From Planctomycetota bacterium (lineage in GTDB: Bacteria; Planctomycetota; Phycisphaerae; WQYP01), in contig JAJYZY010000032.1 in NCBI GenBank assembly GCA_021799715.1, positions 10,249 to 21,191 on the forward strand: 10,943 nucleotides of DNA, given 5' to 3'. Position numbers and translations under genes: made by a program. This document shows positions 1-7,159 of this stretch, in pieces (the stretch's first letter is position 1; each line of letters opens with the position of its first letter). The notes under the pieces are model-generated. The model was given only the letters and a program-made list of their open reading frames with translations, searched no databases and had not been told where the DNA came from.

Positions 1-43
1 TTAGTTGATCTGCAATGTCACGTCTTTACGGGAGTGTTCCGCC

Positions 44-868
44 GTGCATAAAAAATTGCGAAAAGCCCTGTTTTATGTCATCCTGCTGGTGCTGGTGCTT
101 ATTGTCGCGGGTTGGCTGTCCATTGATGGAATTCTCCGCAGCCAGATTCAAAGTCGGGCCACCGCGGCTTTGGGAACCAAAACCACGCTTACCGGTGCCC
201 AATTAAGCATTCTCGGCGGCAGTTTGAATCTTACAGGGCTGACCGTCGATAATCTAAAAGGATATAACGATCCGCATCTGCTGACCATGCAATCCTGCGG
301 GGCAACCGTCAGCCTGCACAGCCTCTTGACCAACACCGTGGTGATAAAACTTATTACCATCACCGGCCTGCATATTTCCGTCGATCAAAGCGGTTTATCC
401 AATAACCTGATGACGGAAATCAATCACCTTCATAACCAGCAAAGTTCCAATACCCCCGCCACACCCTCCGCCGCGGGTTCCGGCGGAAAAGCGCTGGCCA
501 TTACCAGAGTGGTGCTGTTGAATACCGTCGTGCGCGTCGATACGTCCCTGCTGCCGGGACAGAAGGGCGTTCCGATTGTCATCACCCTGCCCAAAATGGT
601 TCTCAACCAACCGACCAATCCTGATGGCAGACCTTTGCGCTTGGCCGGCCTGATGGAACAGATATTGGTGCAAATTGCCAAGAGCCTTGCCAATAATCCC
701 GCCATTCCCGCTCCGGTGCGCACCACCCTTGACGCCGCCACCAGCTTTATCGGCTCAGGGGCCGGCACGCTGCTGCATGGTGCCGGGCAGATGGTCAATG
801 GCGCGGTGAAATCCATCGGGCATCTGTTCGGCGGCGGAACAGCCGGCACCAACGGAGGCGCGAAGTGA
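44..868 (+). CDS. AsmA-like membrane-anchored envelope protein
   Basis: The protein has 274 residues. A short basic N-terminus (HKKLRKA) is followed by one hydrophobic helix at about residues 8-24, so it is probably anchored in the inner membrane with the rest outside the cytoplasm. Residues 35-125 resemble the start of AsmA/DUF748-type proteins: a beta-rich stretch (LNLTGLTVDN, 61-70), a GYNDPHLL segment (73-80), then alternating hydrophobic strands ending in SNNL. Residues 131-150 are a Ser/Pro/Gly-rich linker, and the C-terminus is Gly/Ala-rich. AsmA family members are linked to envelope lipid or outer-membrane homeostasis; a specific role here is not shown. At 274 residues it is much shorter than full AsmA. 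I chose GTG at 44 because GGGAG (30-34) lies 9 nt upstream; a TTG at 5 in the same frame lacks such a site and would put polar residues before the anchor. The stop overlaps the permease start (GTGA), implying one operon. Confidence 0.6.
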   Translation: MHKKLRKALFYVILLVLVLIVAGWLSIDGILRSQIQSRATAALGTKTTLTGAQLSILGGSLNLTGLTVDNLKGYNDPHLLTMQSCGATVSLHSLLTNTVVIKLITITGLHISVDQSGLSNNLMTEINHLHNQQSSNTPATPSAAGSGGKALAITRVVLLNTVVRVDTSLLPGQKGVPIVITLPKMVLNQPTNPDGRPLRLAGLMEQILVQIAKSLANNPAIPAPVRTTLDAATSFIGSGAGTLLHGAGQMVNGAVKSIGHLFGGGTAGTNGGAK

Positions 869-2157
869 TCGCGGCAGTCATTGCCCATATTGCCGCGACC
901 GCCCACCGCATTGATTGGCCGGATGTGCTGATTTTTGCACTGACTTATTTTGGTCTGGCGCTCGGTGATGTCCCCTTCACGCGACTCGACCGCTCCAGCA
1001 TCGCCATTTTAGGTGCGGTCGCGGTGCTTTTGTTTCATCGCATGAGCCTGCATGCTGCGATGGCCGGAGTCGATTTTCCCACGCTGATACTGCTTATCAG
1101 CATGATGATTATTTCCGCGCAATTGCGGCTGGCCGGGTTTTATGACTGGGTAGTGCGGCGCATTGTTGCCGCATCTCATCAGCCGTGGCGATTACTCGCC
1201 GGGCTGATCGGATTTTCAGCCATCCTTTCCGCTTTATTCGCCAATGATGTTATCTGTCTGATTTTTACGCCCGTCCTATGCCTCGCGCTGCAACGCGCTC
1301 GACGCGATCCGGTGCCGTACCTGATGGCCCTGGCCACTTCATCTAACATCGGCTCCGCGTCCACCCTCATCGGCAACCCACAGAATATGCTCATTGGCGA
1401 GTCGGCACATCTTCACTTCGCCGGTTACTTTTTCACTGTTTTACCCCTGATCCTGATGTGCATGATATTGAATTATCTCGCCATCGCCCTGATTTATCGA
1501 TCCCGGCTCTTTTCCGATATTGAGCCGCCCGCAGCCTCGGAATCCGCCCATGAACACCACCGTCCCGCCACCATGCAGTGGCATTTGATCGCCAAATCCC
1601 TGATCGTCATGGCCATTCTGCTTATGGCCATGCTTGGCGAATCTTTTTTTCACATCAGCCGCCCCGTGGCCGCAATGGCGGCGGCGGGCGTGATTCTCGT
1701 ATCGCGCAAAACCCGCCCCGCTGATCTCTTCGCCCTTGTGGATTGGAATTTGATTCTCCTGTTCATCGGCCTGTTTATCGTCATTGCCGATGTACAAGCT
1801 CACCACCTTCTGGCACCGGCGCTGCACACGCTGGCCCGCATGGGGTTATCACTGAAATCCCATTTGCCCCTGGCCGCCATCACCCTGGTTTTGTCCAATC
1901 TGGTAAGCAATGTGCCGGCGGTGTTGCTCATCAAACCCGCCATTCCCCTGACCGCTACCCACAGTTGGTACCTGCTGGCCGTGTGCAGCACATTGGCCGG
2001 CAATCTGACTCTGCTGGGGTCCATCGCCAATTTAATTGTTGCCCAGCAGGCTCAGCCTTTCGCGGTAAACTTGCGATTTCGCGAATACCTGAAAGCCGGT
2101 GTGCCCCTGACGCTTTGCACCATCACGCTGGCCGTGGTCTATTTCAAAATCATTTAA
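865..2157 (+). CDS. SLC13/ArsB-NhaD (ion transporter superfamily) anion permease
   Basis: A 430-residue, almost wholly hydrophobic protein with about ten or more membrane segments, the usual size for this superfamily. Two inverted-repeat signatures are visible: in the first half NDV (127-129) followed by SNIGSASTLIGNPQN (160-174), and in the second half SNLVSNVPAVLLI (344-356) followed by LAGNLTLLGSIANLIV (377-392). These Ser-Asn and Gly-Asn hairpins form the substrate and cation site in SLC13/DASS, ArsB and NhaD relatives. A hydrophilic His/Glu-rich cytoplasmic loop at about 215-240 separates the halves. The family moves anions such as dicarboxylates, sulfate or arsenite, often with Na+; the substrate cannot be read here, and no ars genes are nearby. 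E. coli YbiR-like proteins are a plausible comparison. GTG at 865 has GGAGG (854-858) 6 nt upstream and overlaps the previous stop by 4 bp, so translation is likely coupled. Confidence 0.85.
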   Translation: MIAAVIAHIAATAHRIDWPDVLIFALTYFGLALGDVPFTRLDRSSIAILGAVAVLLFHRMSLHAAMAGVDFPTLILLISMMIISAQLRLAGFYDWVVRRIVAASHQPWRLLAGLIGFSAILSALFANDVICLIFTPVLCLALQRARRDPVPYLMALATSSNIGSASTLIGNPQNMLIGESAHLHFAGYFFTVLPLILMCMILNYLAIALIYRSRLFSDIEPPAASESAHEHHRPATMQWHLIAKSLIVMAILLMAMLGESFFHISRPVAAMAAAGVILVSRKTRPADLFALVDWNLILLFIGLFIVIADVQAHHLLAPALHTLARMGLSLKSHLPLAAITLVLSNLVSNVPAVLLIKPAIPLTATHSWYLLAVCSTLAGNLTLLGSIANLIVAQQAQPFAVNLRFREYLKAGVPLTLCTITLAVVYFKII

Positions 2158-2209
2158 GTTGGCCGCTGTTCCGATGCATGACCAGGCGTGCTGCAAAATT
2201 CTGCCCGAC

Positions 2210-2236
2210 CCCGGATGAAACCGGGACAGTACCCGG
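2210..2236 (+). other. Two mutually exclusive small hairpins downstream of the permease
   Basis: Three 5-nt blocks alternate: CCCGG (2210-2214), CCGGG (2221-2225) and CCCGG (2232-2236). Each neighbouring pair can form a 5-bp stem with a 6-nt loop, so only one stem can form at a time. The run after it is A-rich and not T-rich, so this is not a standard intrinsic terminator. It may help end or process the permease transcript, or may be chance. Confidence 0.25.
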
Positions 2237-2274
2237 AAAAATAGCGCCCAAACCCGCAGTTTTCAGTCTGGTTG

Positions 2275-2339
2275 CCAAAATTTGACAATAACGCCCTGTC
2301 GATGAATTCACATCGTTTCGGCAATTTGTCAAAATATGG
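2275..2339. repeat. Imperfect 14-bp inverted repeat upstream of tRNA-Glu
   Basis: The left arm CCAAAATTTGACAA (2275-2288) and right arm TTGTCAAAATATGG (2326-2339) match as inverted copies at 12 of 14 positions, with the inner 8 perfect. The 37-bp spacer contains a second small inverted pair, CGATG (2300-2304) and CATCG (2311-2315). The right arm covers the -35 box of the tRNA promoter, so an operator that closes a small DNA loop is possible. Because the arm core TTGACA is itself the -35 consensus, a pair of opposed -35-like boxes is the simpler reading. Confidence 0.45.
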
Positions 2340-2353
2340 GAATTGGATATAAT
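2326..2353 (+). promoter_or_regulatory. Sigma70-type promoter for tRNA-Glu (and perhaps efp)
   Basis: The -35 box TTGTCA (2326-2331, 5 of 6 to consensus) is followed after 16 bp by a perfect -10 box TATAAT (2348-2353). Transcription should start around 2360, only a few nucleotides before the tRNA 5' end at 2367. I see no second promoter of similar quality between the tRNA and efp. Confidence 0.8.
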
Positions 2354-2366
2354 GCGGTGCTCTCTG

Positions 2367-2439
2367 GCCCTCATCGTCTAGAGGCCTAGGACACGGGCTT
2401 TTCACGCCTGTAACTGGGGTTCGAATCCCCATGAGGGCA
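2367..2439 (+). tRNA. tRNA-Glu (anticodon TTC)
   Basis: The acceptor arms GCCCTCA (2367-2373) and TGAGGGC (2432-2438) pair perfectly. The anticodon stem is CGGGC (2394-2398) with GCCTG (2406-2410), including one G-T wobble; the loop TTTTCAC carries anticodon TTC at 2401-2403, which reads GAA/GAG. The T arm contains GGTTCGAATCC, and the D-arm sequence CGTCTAGAGGCC closely matches E. coli tRNA-Glu. Length is 73 nt. The discriminator base is A (2439), whereas E. coli tRNA-Glu has G. CCA is not encoded and must be added by nucleotidyltransferase. Besides decoding, tRNA-Glu feeds tetrapyrrole synthesis in organisms with the C5 pathway. Confidence 0.95.
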
Positions 2440-2449
2440 GTTTTGGTTG

Positions 2450-2484
2450 AGCCGCCGCAGCCGGACAGGCAGGCCGCGGCGGCT
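2450..2484 (+). terminator. GC-rich hairpin between tRNA-Glu and efp
   Basis: AGCCGCCGC (2450-2458) pairs perfectly with GCGGCGGCT (2476-2484), a 9-bp stem around a 17-nt loop that itself contains GCC/GGC pairing. Only three Ts overlap or follow the stem before the sequence becomes AGAGGAA, so it is at best a weak intrinsic terminator. It could give partial readthrough into efp, or protect or process the tRNA 3' side. The 3' arm ends directly against the duplicated Shine-Dalgarno unit of efp. Confidence 0.5.
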
Positions 2485-2502
2485 TTAGAGGAATTAGAGG
2501 AA
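2485..2502 (+). promoter_or_regulatory. Tandemly duplicated Shine-Dalgarno unit of efp
   Basis: TTAGAGGAA occurs twice head to tail (2485-2493 and 2494-2502). The second copy puts AGAGG at a normal distance from the ATG at 2507; the first lies 9 nt further upstream, right at the foot of the hairpin. Confidence 0.7.
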
Positions 2503-2506
2503 CTGA

Positions 2507-3073
2507 ATGTCGATTAAAGCAATTGATTTACGGCGCGGTGTGGCGGTTGAATACAACAACAAGCTATATGTTGTGCATGATTTTGCCAAAGTATCCAAGG
2601 GCAATTGGCGGTCTTTTATGCAGGTAAAGCTCAAAGACACCCAGACCGGCAGCATTATTGAACAGCGTTTTCGTGTGGACGACACGCTGGAACAGGCGTT
2701 TCTCGATCAAAAACCCATGGAATACCTTTACTCGGACGCCACAACGCATTATTTCATGGATCTCAATGATTTTGAACAGCTTGAACTTTCCGGTGATGTG
2801 GTCGGTGAAGCTGTAAAATATCTCAAACCCAACACGCAGGTGCAGATTACCATGTATCAGGGAAAACCCTTTTCCGTGGAGCTGCCCAACACCGTGGAAC
2901 TTGAAATTACCGATTGTCCGCCGAGCATCAAAGGGGCCACCGTCAGCAATGTCGGTAAAGATGCAACGCTCGAAACCGGCCTGGTTATTAACGTTCCGGA
3001 CTTTATCGCTCAAGGCACGGTGGTACGAGTGGATACCCGTACCGGAGAATATCTTGGCCGCGTCAATGATTAG
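2507..3073 (+). CDS. efp: Elongation factor P
   Basis: A full-length 188-residue EF-P with three beta domains: KOW-like N-domain (about 1-62), middle OB domain (about 65-125) and C-terminal OB domain ending in VDTRTGEYLGRV (175-186), the family's hallmark end. EF-P binds stalled ribosomes next to the P-site tRNA and promotes peptide bonds at polyproline runs. The loop that reaches the peptidyl-transferase centre reads VSKGNWRSF (29-37). Aligned without gaps to E. coli VKPGKGQAF, the modified Lys34 position is occupied by Asn33; Lys31 and Arg35 lie two residues either side. EpmA-type lysylation or EarP rhamnosylation at the standard site is therefore not expected. No epmA, epmB or earP homologue is in view. 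The ATG is well placed behind AGAGGAA. It lies 67 nt after tRNA-Glu and may share its promoter. The identification is firm; the modification state is inference. Confidence 0.96.
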   Translation: MSIKAIDLRRGVAVEYNNKLYVVHDFAKVSKGNWRSFMQVKLKDTQTGSIIEQRFRVDDTLEQAFLDQKPMEYLYSDATTHYFMDLNDFEQLELSGDVVGEAVKYLKPNTQVQITMYQGKPFSVELPNTVELEITDCPPSIKGATVSNVGKDATLETGLVINVPDFIAQGTVVRVDTRTGEYLGRVND

Positions 3074-3086
3074 GCTCCCGGCGGCC

Positions 3087-3109
3087 GGCAAGTTATCGCA
3101 CAGCTTGCC
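3087..3109 (+). other. Small hairpin just after efp
   Basis: GGCAAG (3087-3092) pairs with CTTGCC (3104-3109) across an 11-nt loop, starting 13 nt after the efp stop codon. No T-tract follows. It could be the efp transcript end or a stabilising stem, but support is weak. Confidence 0.3.
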
Positions 3110-3144
3110 TTGCTCGGGAAAATCATTGATCGGGACCCTCCAAC

Positions 3145-3179
3145 ACTCCTTCGGCCATGCCCGCCATTGCCGAAGGGGT
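3145..3179 (+). other. Strong hairpin in the efp/DUF1189-like spacer
   Basis: ACTCCTTCGGC (3145-3155) pairs with GCCGAAGGGGT (3169-3179), 11 bp with one T-G wobble, around a 13-nt loop. There is no U-tract on either strand, so a classic intrinsic terminator is not shown. It ends 23 nt before the ATG of the next gene, and could be a U-less terminator for efp or a leader structure controlling the downstream gene. Confidence 0.45.
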
Positions 3180-3202
3180 ATAGCAGAATTGAGACCACCG
3201 CG

Positions 3203-4195
3203 ATGACCGATACCCCTCCTCCTTCGCCCACGCCGCCGCAGGATACTTCGCGCTATAAGCCGCCCATGCGTTTCGCCAAACCCAAGCCGCCTCCGCTGCC
3301 GGTGCGCTTCGTGCTGTTGCTCGTGGAACCCGAAAAATGGGCGCAGGCTGCCATGTATCCCGCATCCATCACCTTTTGGCCCCTCTTCTGGGCTATTGTC
3401 ATTGGTGCCATGTGCATGGGATTTTCAATGTCAGCCAGAGCGATCAAGCCGCTGCGGGCTTTTGCGGCTTCTTACGATCAGCACTTCCTTCCCATGCTGC
3501 TGAACAAGGGCCGGCTGTCGATCATCATGCCCAGGGGAAAAACCAATCTTGTACCCCTGCAAATCCGCAATCCTTACGAAACCGTTCTGGTCAATACCAG
3601 CCTCAGCGGGGCATCCGCATTGAAAACTCATCCCTTAATCGCATTGTTTAATCGCACGGATTTGATTCTAACCGGCACGAAAATGAGCCGCCCAATAGTG
3701 ATTATGCCCCTGGCTCAACTCCAGCAGGAAATGCTTCTGACAAATCGCGCTATGTCCGTCGCCGCCATTAAAACCACGCCGGTTGATAAACTCCCGCCGG
3801 TAACCATCAACTCCCAGTCACTGCAAACATTCTTTGCCGCCACCGCACTGGTCATTATGCTGGTGGCCGGCGTGGCGGCCAGTGTGATTATCGCCGGTTT
3901 TTTTTTACTCTGGGTCGTGCTGATGATATTTCTGACCGGGTTTCTCGTCATGTCGATTAACCGGAATATCGGCATGCCGCTGAAAGTCGCCTGGCGGATT
4001 TCCATGGCGGTCATGATTCCGCTGCTGGTGCTGCGCGGGCTGCTGGCGGTTTTCAACATTGTGCCGGCAATTAATCATTCGCCCCTGACAGATAAGATTA
4101 TCTACATGGCCCCCATCGGTCTTTCCCTCTGGGCCGCCATTCTCGCCAATCGCATGTTCAGCAAACCCGCGGGAAGCCAATCCCGAAAACTCTAA
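3203..4195 (+). CDS. DUF1189-like multi-pass membrane protein
   Basis: The protein has 330 residues. Residues 1-34 are a Pro-rich, presumably disordered cytoplasmic tail. One helix follows at about 56-76, then a roughly 130-residue non-membrane section (78-207), then four closely spaced helices (about 209-231, 232-252, 264-288, 298-316). This order, and the beta-like external section (LSIIMPRGK at 105-113, ETVLVNTSLSG at 126-136, TDLILTGTK at 152-160), resembles DUF1189 proteins, whose function is unknown. I see no catalytic motif. ATG at 3203 is the first good start; its Shine-Dalgarno is poor (only GAG at 3191-3193), and the upstream TTG at 3110 would run through the hairpin at 3145-3179. 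The gene is 129 nt after efp and converges on uvrA with a 49-bp gap. The family call rests on topology and a few recalled motifs, so it is moderate. Confidence 0.6.
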   Translation: MTDTPPPSPTPPQDTSRYKPPMRFAKPKPPPLPVRFVLLLVEPEKWAQAAMYPASITFWPLFWAIVIGAMCMGFSMSARAIKPLRAFAASYDQHFLPMLLNKGRLSIIMPRGKTNLVPLQIRNPYETVLVNTSLSGASALKTHPLIALFNRTDLILTGTKMSRPIVIMPLAQLQQEMLLTNRAMSVAAIKTTPVDKLPPVTINSQSLQTFFAATALVIMLVAGVAASVIIAGFFLLWVVLMIFLTGFLVMSINRNIGMPLKVAWRISMAVMIPLLVLRGLLAVFNIVPAINHSPLTDKIIYMAPIGLSLWAAILANRMFSKPAGSQSRKL

Positions 4196-4244
4196 GCACC
4201 ACGACCATGGAACGCTGCGGCTGCGGAAACGTGCCGGAACCGCT

Positions 4245-7079
4245 TTATCCAGCCGCCGCGAATTCCCGCGGCTGAAGTTTGTGCAGCAAATACCTCCCCG
4301 TGTGGCTTGTGGGATGGCCGGCCACATCTTCCGGTGTACCGGTGGCCACCACCTGCCCGCCGCCGCTGCCGCCTTCCGGCCCCATGTCAATAATCCAATC
4401 CGCACATTTGATCACATCCAGATTGTGCTCAATAATCACAACCGAATTGCCCGCATCTGCCAGGCGATTCAACACATTAAGCAGATTGTGAATATCCGCA
4501 AAATGCAGGCCGGTCGTCGGCTCATCGAGAACATACAACGTATGGCCCGTGGCGGCCTTCGCCAATTCCGTAGCGAGTTTCACCCGTTGGGCTTCGCCAC
4601 CGGAAAGCGTGGTACTGGACTGCCCCAACTGCACATACGACAATCCAACATCATTAAGCGATTGCAGAAATGAGCGGATATGGGAAAAGCTGTCGAAAAA
4701 TTGCAGCGCTTCTTCAATGCGCATTTCCAGCACATCCGCAATGGACTTGCCGCGATATTTGATTTCCAGCGTTTCCCGGTTGTAGCGGGTGCCGCGGCAC
4801 TCCTCACAGGTGACAAACACATCGGGCAGAAAGTGCATTTCAATGCGCTTGGTTCCCTGCCCCTGGCAGCTTTCACACCGCCCGCCTTTGACATTGAAAC
4901 TGAATCGACCGATCTGATATCCGCGCATGCGGGCTTCCCGCGTTTTGGCGTATAACTGGCGGATCAGATCAAACACGCCCGTATACGTCGCCGGATTACT
5001 GCGGGGCGTGCGGCCGATCGGAGATTGATCAATCTCAATAACTTTATCTATATTCGCCGTGCCCAGAATTTTTTTGTGCCGTCCCGGATGCTCTTTGGAT
5101 CCGTAAAGCTGTCTTTTCAGTCCCTTAAGCAGAATGTGATTGACCAGCGAAGATTTACCCGACCCGGAAACACCGGTCACGCACGTCATAACCCCCAGCG
5201 GAAACGCGACATCCACGCCGCGCAGATTGTTTTCCGCCGCCCCAATTATTTCCAGTACCCGCTTGAAATCAGCCTGACGCCGCCGCGTCGGCACGGGAAT
5301 CTGATATTCGCCGGAAAGATATTTCGCGGTAATGCTTTCCCGTGACGCCATCACCTCCGGAACCGTTCCCTGGGCAATAATGCGGCCGCCGTGCGATCCG
5401 GCACCGGGGCCGACATCAATAAGCCAATCGGCGGCGCGAATGGTATCCTCATCATGCTCCACGACAATGGTGGTATTGCCGATGTCCGTCAGGTGCCGCA
5501 ATGTGCGTATGAGCCGGTCGTTGTCCCGCTGGTGCAGCCCGATGGTCGGTTCATCAAGCACATAACACACCCCCACCAGACCGGATCCCACCTGCGTGGC
5601 CAGGCGAATCCGCTGCGCTTCGCCGCCGGAAAGCGTGCCGGTTTGCCGATCCAGCGTCAGATAACCCAGGCCGACATTATTCATAAAGCCCAGCCGGGCG
5701 CGAATTTCCTTGAGCATAGGGGCGGCGATAATATCCTGCTCTCCGGAAAACTTCAGGTTGTCAAACAACTCAATGGCTCCGCCGATGGTCAACGCGGTTA
5801 TTTCGCGGATATTGTATTTGCCGATGCGCACCGCCAGCGCCTGCGGTTTCAGTCGGTCTCCCCGGCATTTTTCGCAGGGTTGTTCGCTTAAATACTCATG
5901 CAGTCGCGCTTTTACAAATTCACTATCGGTATTTTCCCAGCGGCGCTGCAGGTTGGGCAGCACGCCTTCAAATTCCGCGCCGTAGGCTTTTTCATCCCTG
6001 GCCGTGGTGCCATGGATCAGAATCTGTCGGATTTTTACCGGGATGTCCTCAAAGGCGGTTGTCCCATCAACTCCGAAGGTTCCACAGAATTTCCGCAGCA
6101 ATCGGTTGTAATAGATGTTCATGCGTTTGCCATTGCGGCTGAAGGGTTCAATGGCACCATCCAGAAGTCCGAGGGTTTTGTCAGGCGTGATAAGTTCTTC
6201 GTCAAATTCGAGAATGGTTCCCAGACCATCGCATTCCGGGCAGGCACCATACGGGCTGTTGAATGAAAACAGCCGCGGAGAAAGTTCTTCCAGCGAACTT
6301 TCCGGGTGGTTCGGACAGGCATAACGCGAGGAAAATGTATGATCCGTCCATTTGCCTGATTCTTCACGGGCAATGACCACCAGACCGTCGGAGAGCTTCA
6401 GCGCCAGTTCAATGGAATCGGCCAGTCGCGCGCGAATCTCGGCTTTAATCGCCAGGCGGTCCACCACCGCTTCAACCGTGTGCTTGAGCTTCTTATCCAG
6501 CGGAGGCACGGACTTGATCTCCATAACCTGCCCATCCACCCTGGCGCGGACAAAGCCCTGCCGCGTCATGGCGTCCAGCGCCTCAATCTGCGCTCCTTTT
6601 TGTCCGCGCACCAGCGGAGAAATAATCATAATCCGCTGCCCCTCCGGCCATTGCATGACCGTGTGGACGATTTGCGATGCCGATTGGGCGGCAATCGGCT
6701 CATCGCATATCCAGCAATGCGGCTTGCCGGTGCGGGCAAAGAGCACCCGCATGTAATCATAAATTTCGGTGGTTGTGGCCACCGTTGATCGCGGATTGCT
6801 TCCACCGCCCCGCTGTTCAATGGCAATCGTCGGCGGCAAACCCTCTATTTCATCGCAGTCCGGCTTTTGCATTTGCTGCAGAAATTGCCTGGCATAAGCC
6901 GAAAGGGACTCAACATACTTCCTTTGACCCTCCGCGAATATGGTGTCAAACGCCAGAGAACTCTTACCCGATCCGGAAAGACCGGTGATGACCACCAACT
7001 GATCGCGCGGAATTTCCAGGCTTACATCTTTCAGATTGTGCTCCCGCGCGCCGCGGATACGAATACTTTTGGTCGCCAT
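4245..7079 (-). CDS. uvrA: UvrA, excinuclease ABC subunit A
   Basis: A complete 944-residue UvrA, the usual length. It is the ATPase that finds bulky DNA lesions, loads UvrB and starts nucleotide excision repair. First ABC module: Walker A GLSGSGKSS (33-41), signature LSGGEAQR (483-490), Walker B YVLDEPTIGLH (506-516). Second module: Walker A GVSGSGKSS (636-644), signature LSGGEAQR (825-832), Walker B YVLDEPTTGLH (849-859). The C-terminal zinc hook is intact: C735-x2-C738 and C758-x2-C761. The N-terminal zinc site reads C255-P-N-H258 then C280-x2-C283, so the usual second Cys is His, which can still bind Zn. A further Cys pair lies at C402/C405. The start ATG (7077-7079) has GGAGAAA (complement of 7083-7089) upstream. 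It stands alone on its strand, and uvrB is not adjacent. No E. coli-type LexA box was found upstream. The 49-bp convergent gap shows no clear terminator. Confidence 0.98.
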   Translation of the reverse strand: MATKSIRIRGAREHNLKDVSLEIPRDQLVVITGLSGSGKSSLAFDTIFAEGQRKYVESLSAYARQFLQQMQKPDCDEIEGLPPTIAIEQRGGGSNPRSTVATTTEIYDYMRVLFARTGKPHCWICDEPIAAQSASQIVHTVMQWPEGQRIMIISPLVRGQKGAQIEALDAMTRQGFVRARVDGQVMEIKSVPPLDKKLKHTVEAVVDRLAIKAEIRARLADSIELALKLSDGLVVIAREESGKWTDHTFSSRYACPNHPESSLEELSPRLFSFNSPYGACPECDGLGTILEFDEELITPDKTLGLLDGAIEPFSRNGKRMNIYYNRLLRKFCGTFGVDGTTAFEDIPVKIRQILIHGTTARDEKAYGAEFEGVLPNLQRRWENTDSEFVKARLHEYLSEQPCEKCRGDRLKPQALAVRIGKYNIREITALTIGGAIELFDNLKFSGEQDIIAAPMLKEIRARLGFMNNVGLGYLTLDRQTGTLSGGEAQRIRLATQVGSGLVGVCYVLDEPTIGLHQRDNDRLIRTLRHLTDIGNTTIVVEHDEDTIRAADWLIDVGPGAGSHGGRIIAQGTVPEVMASRESITAKYLSGEYQIPVPTRRRQADFKRVLEIIGAAENNLRGVDVAFPLGVMTCVTGVSGSGKSSLVNHILLKGLKRQLYGSKEHPGRHKKILGTANIDKVIEIDQSPIGRTPRSNPATYTGVFDLIRQLYAKTREARMRGYQIGRFSFNVKGGRCESCQGQGTKRIEMHFLPDVFVTCEECRGTRYNRETLEIKYRGKSIADVLEMRIEEALQFFDSFSHIRSFLQSLNDVGLSYVQLGQSSTTLSGGEAQRVKLATELAKAATGHTLYVLDEPTTGLHFADIHNLLNVLNRLADAGNSVVIIEHNLDVIKCADWIIDMGPEGGSGGGQVVATGTPEDVAGHPTSHTGRYLLHKLQPREFAAAG

Positions 7080-7130
7080 GACTTTCTCCGGGTTGCCCCA
7101 GCGGAATTCCGCCCGCTCGACAAGCCCCTC

Positions 7131-7159
7131 ATTTTACCCCACCCGCCGACCGCTTTCCA
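7131..7159 (-). promoter_or_regulatory. Possible uvrA promoter
   Basis: On the minus strand TGGAAA (complement of 7154-7159, 4 of 6 to -35 consensus) and TAAAAT (complement of 7131-7136, 5 of 6 to -10 consensus) are spaced by 17 bp. This would give a leader of about 45 nt before the uvrA ATG. It is a consensus match only. Confidence 0.35.

Noticed and set aside
430..906. 158-codon minus-strand frame opposite the AsmA-like gene
   Set aside because: Antisense shadow, Pro/Cys-rich, with no domain and no promoter.
1743..2285. 180-codon plus-strand frame overlapping the permease
   Set aside because: A shadow of the permease gene in another frame; His/Pro/Arg-rich and without homology.
2282..2309. 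A second promoter using the exact TTGACA at 2282-2287
   Set aside because: At the right distance the sequence is GAATTC-like and does not resemble a -10 box.
2367..2439. tRNA-Glu as an integration (att) site for a mobile element
   Set aside because: No integrase gene and no repeated tRNA 3' end were seen downstream; efp follows immediately.
4196..4244. Possible bidirectional terminator between the DUF1189-like gene and uvrA
   Set aside because: Only an imperfect GGAACG/CGTGCC stem is present, with no T-run on either strand.
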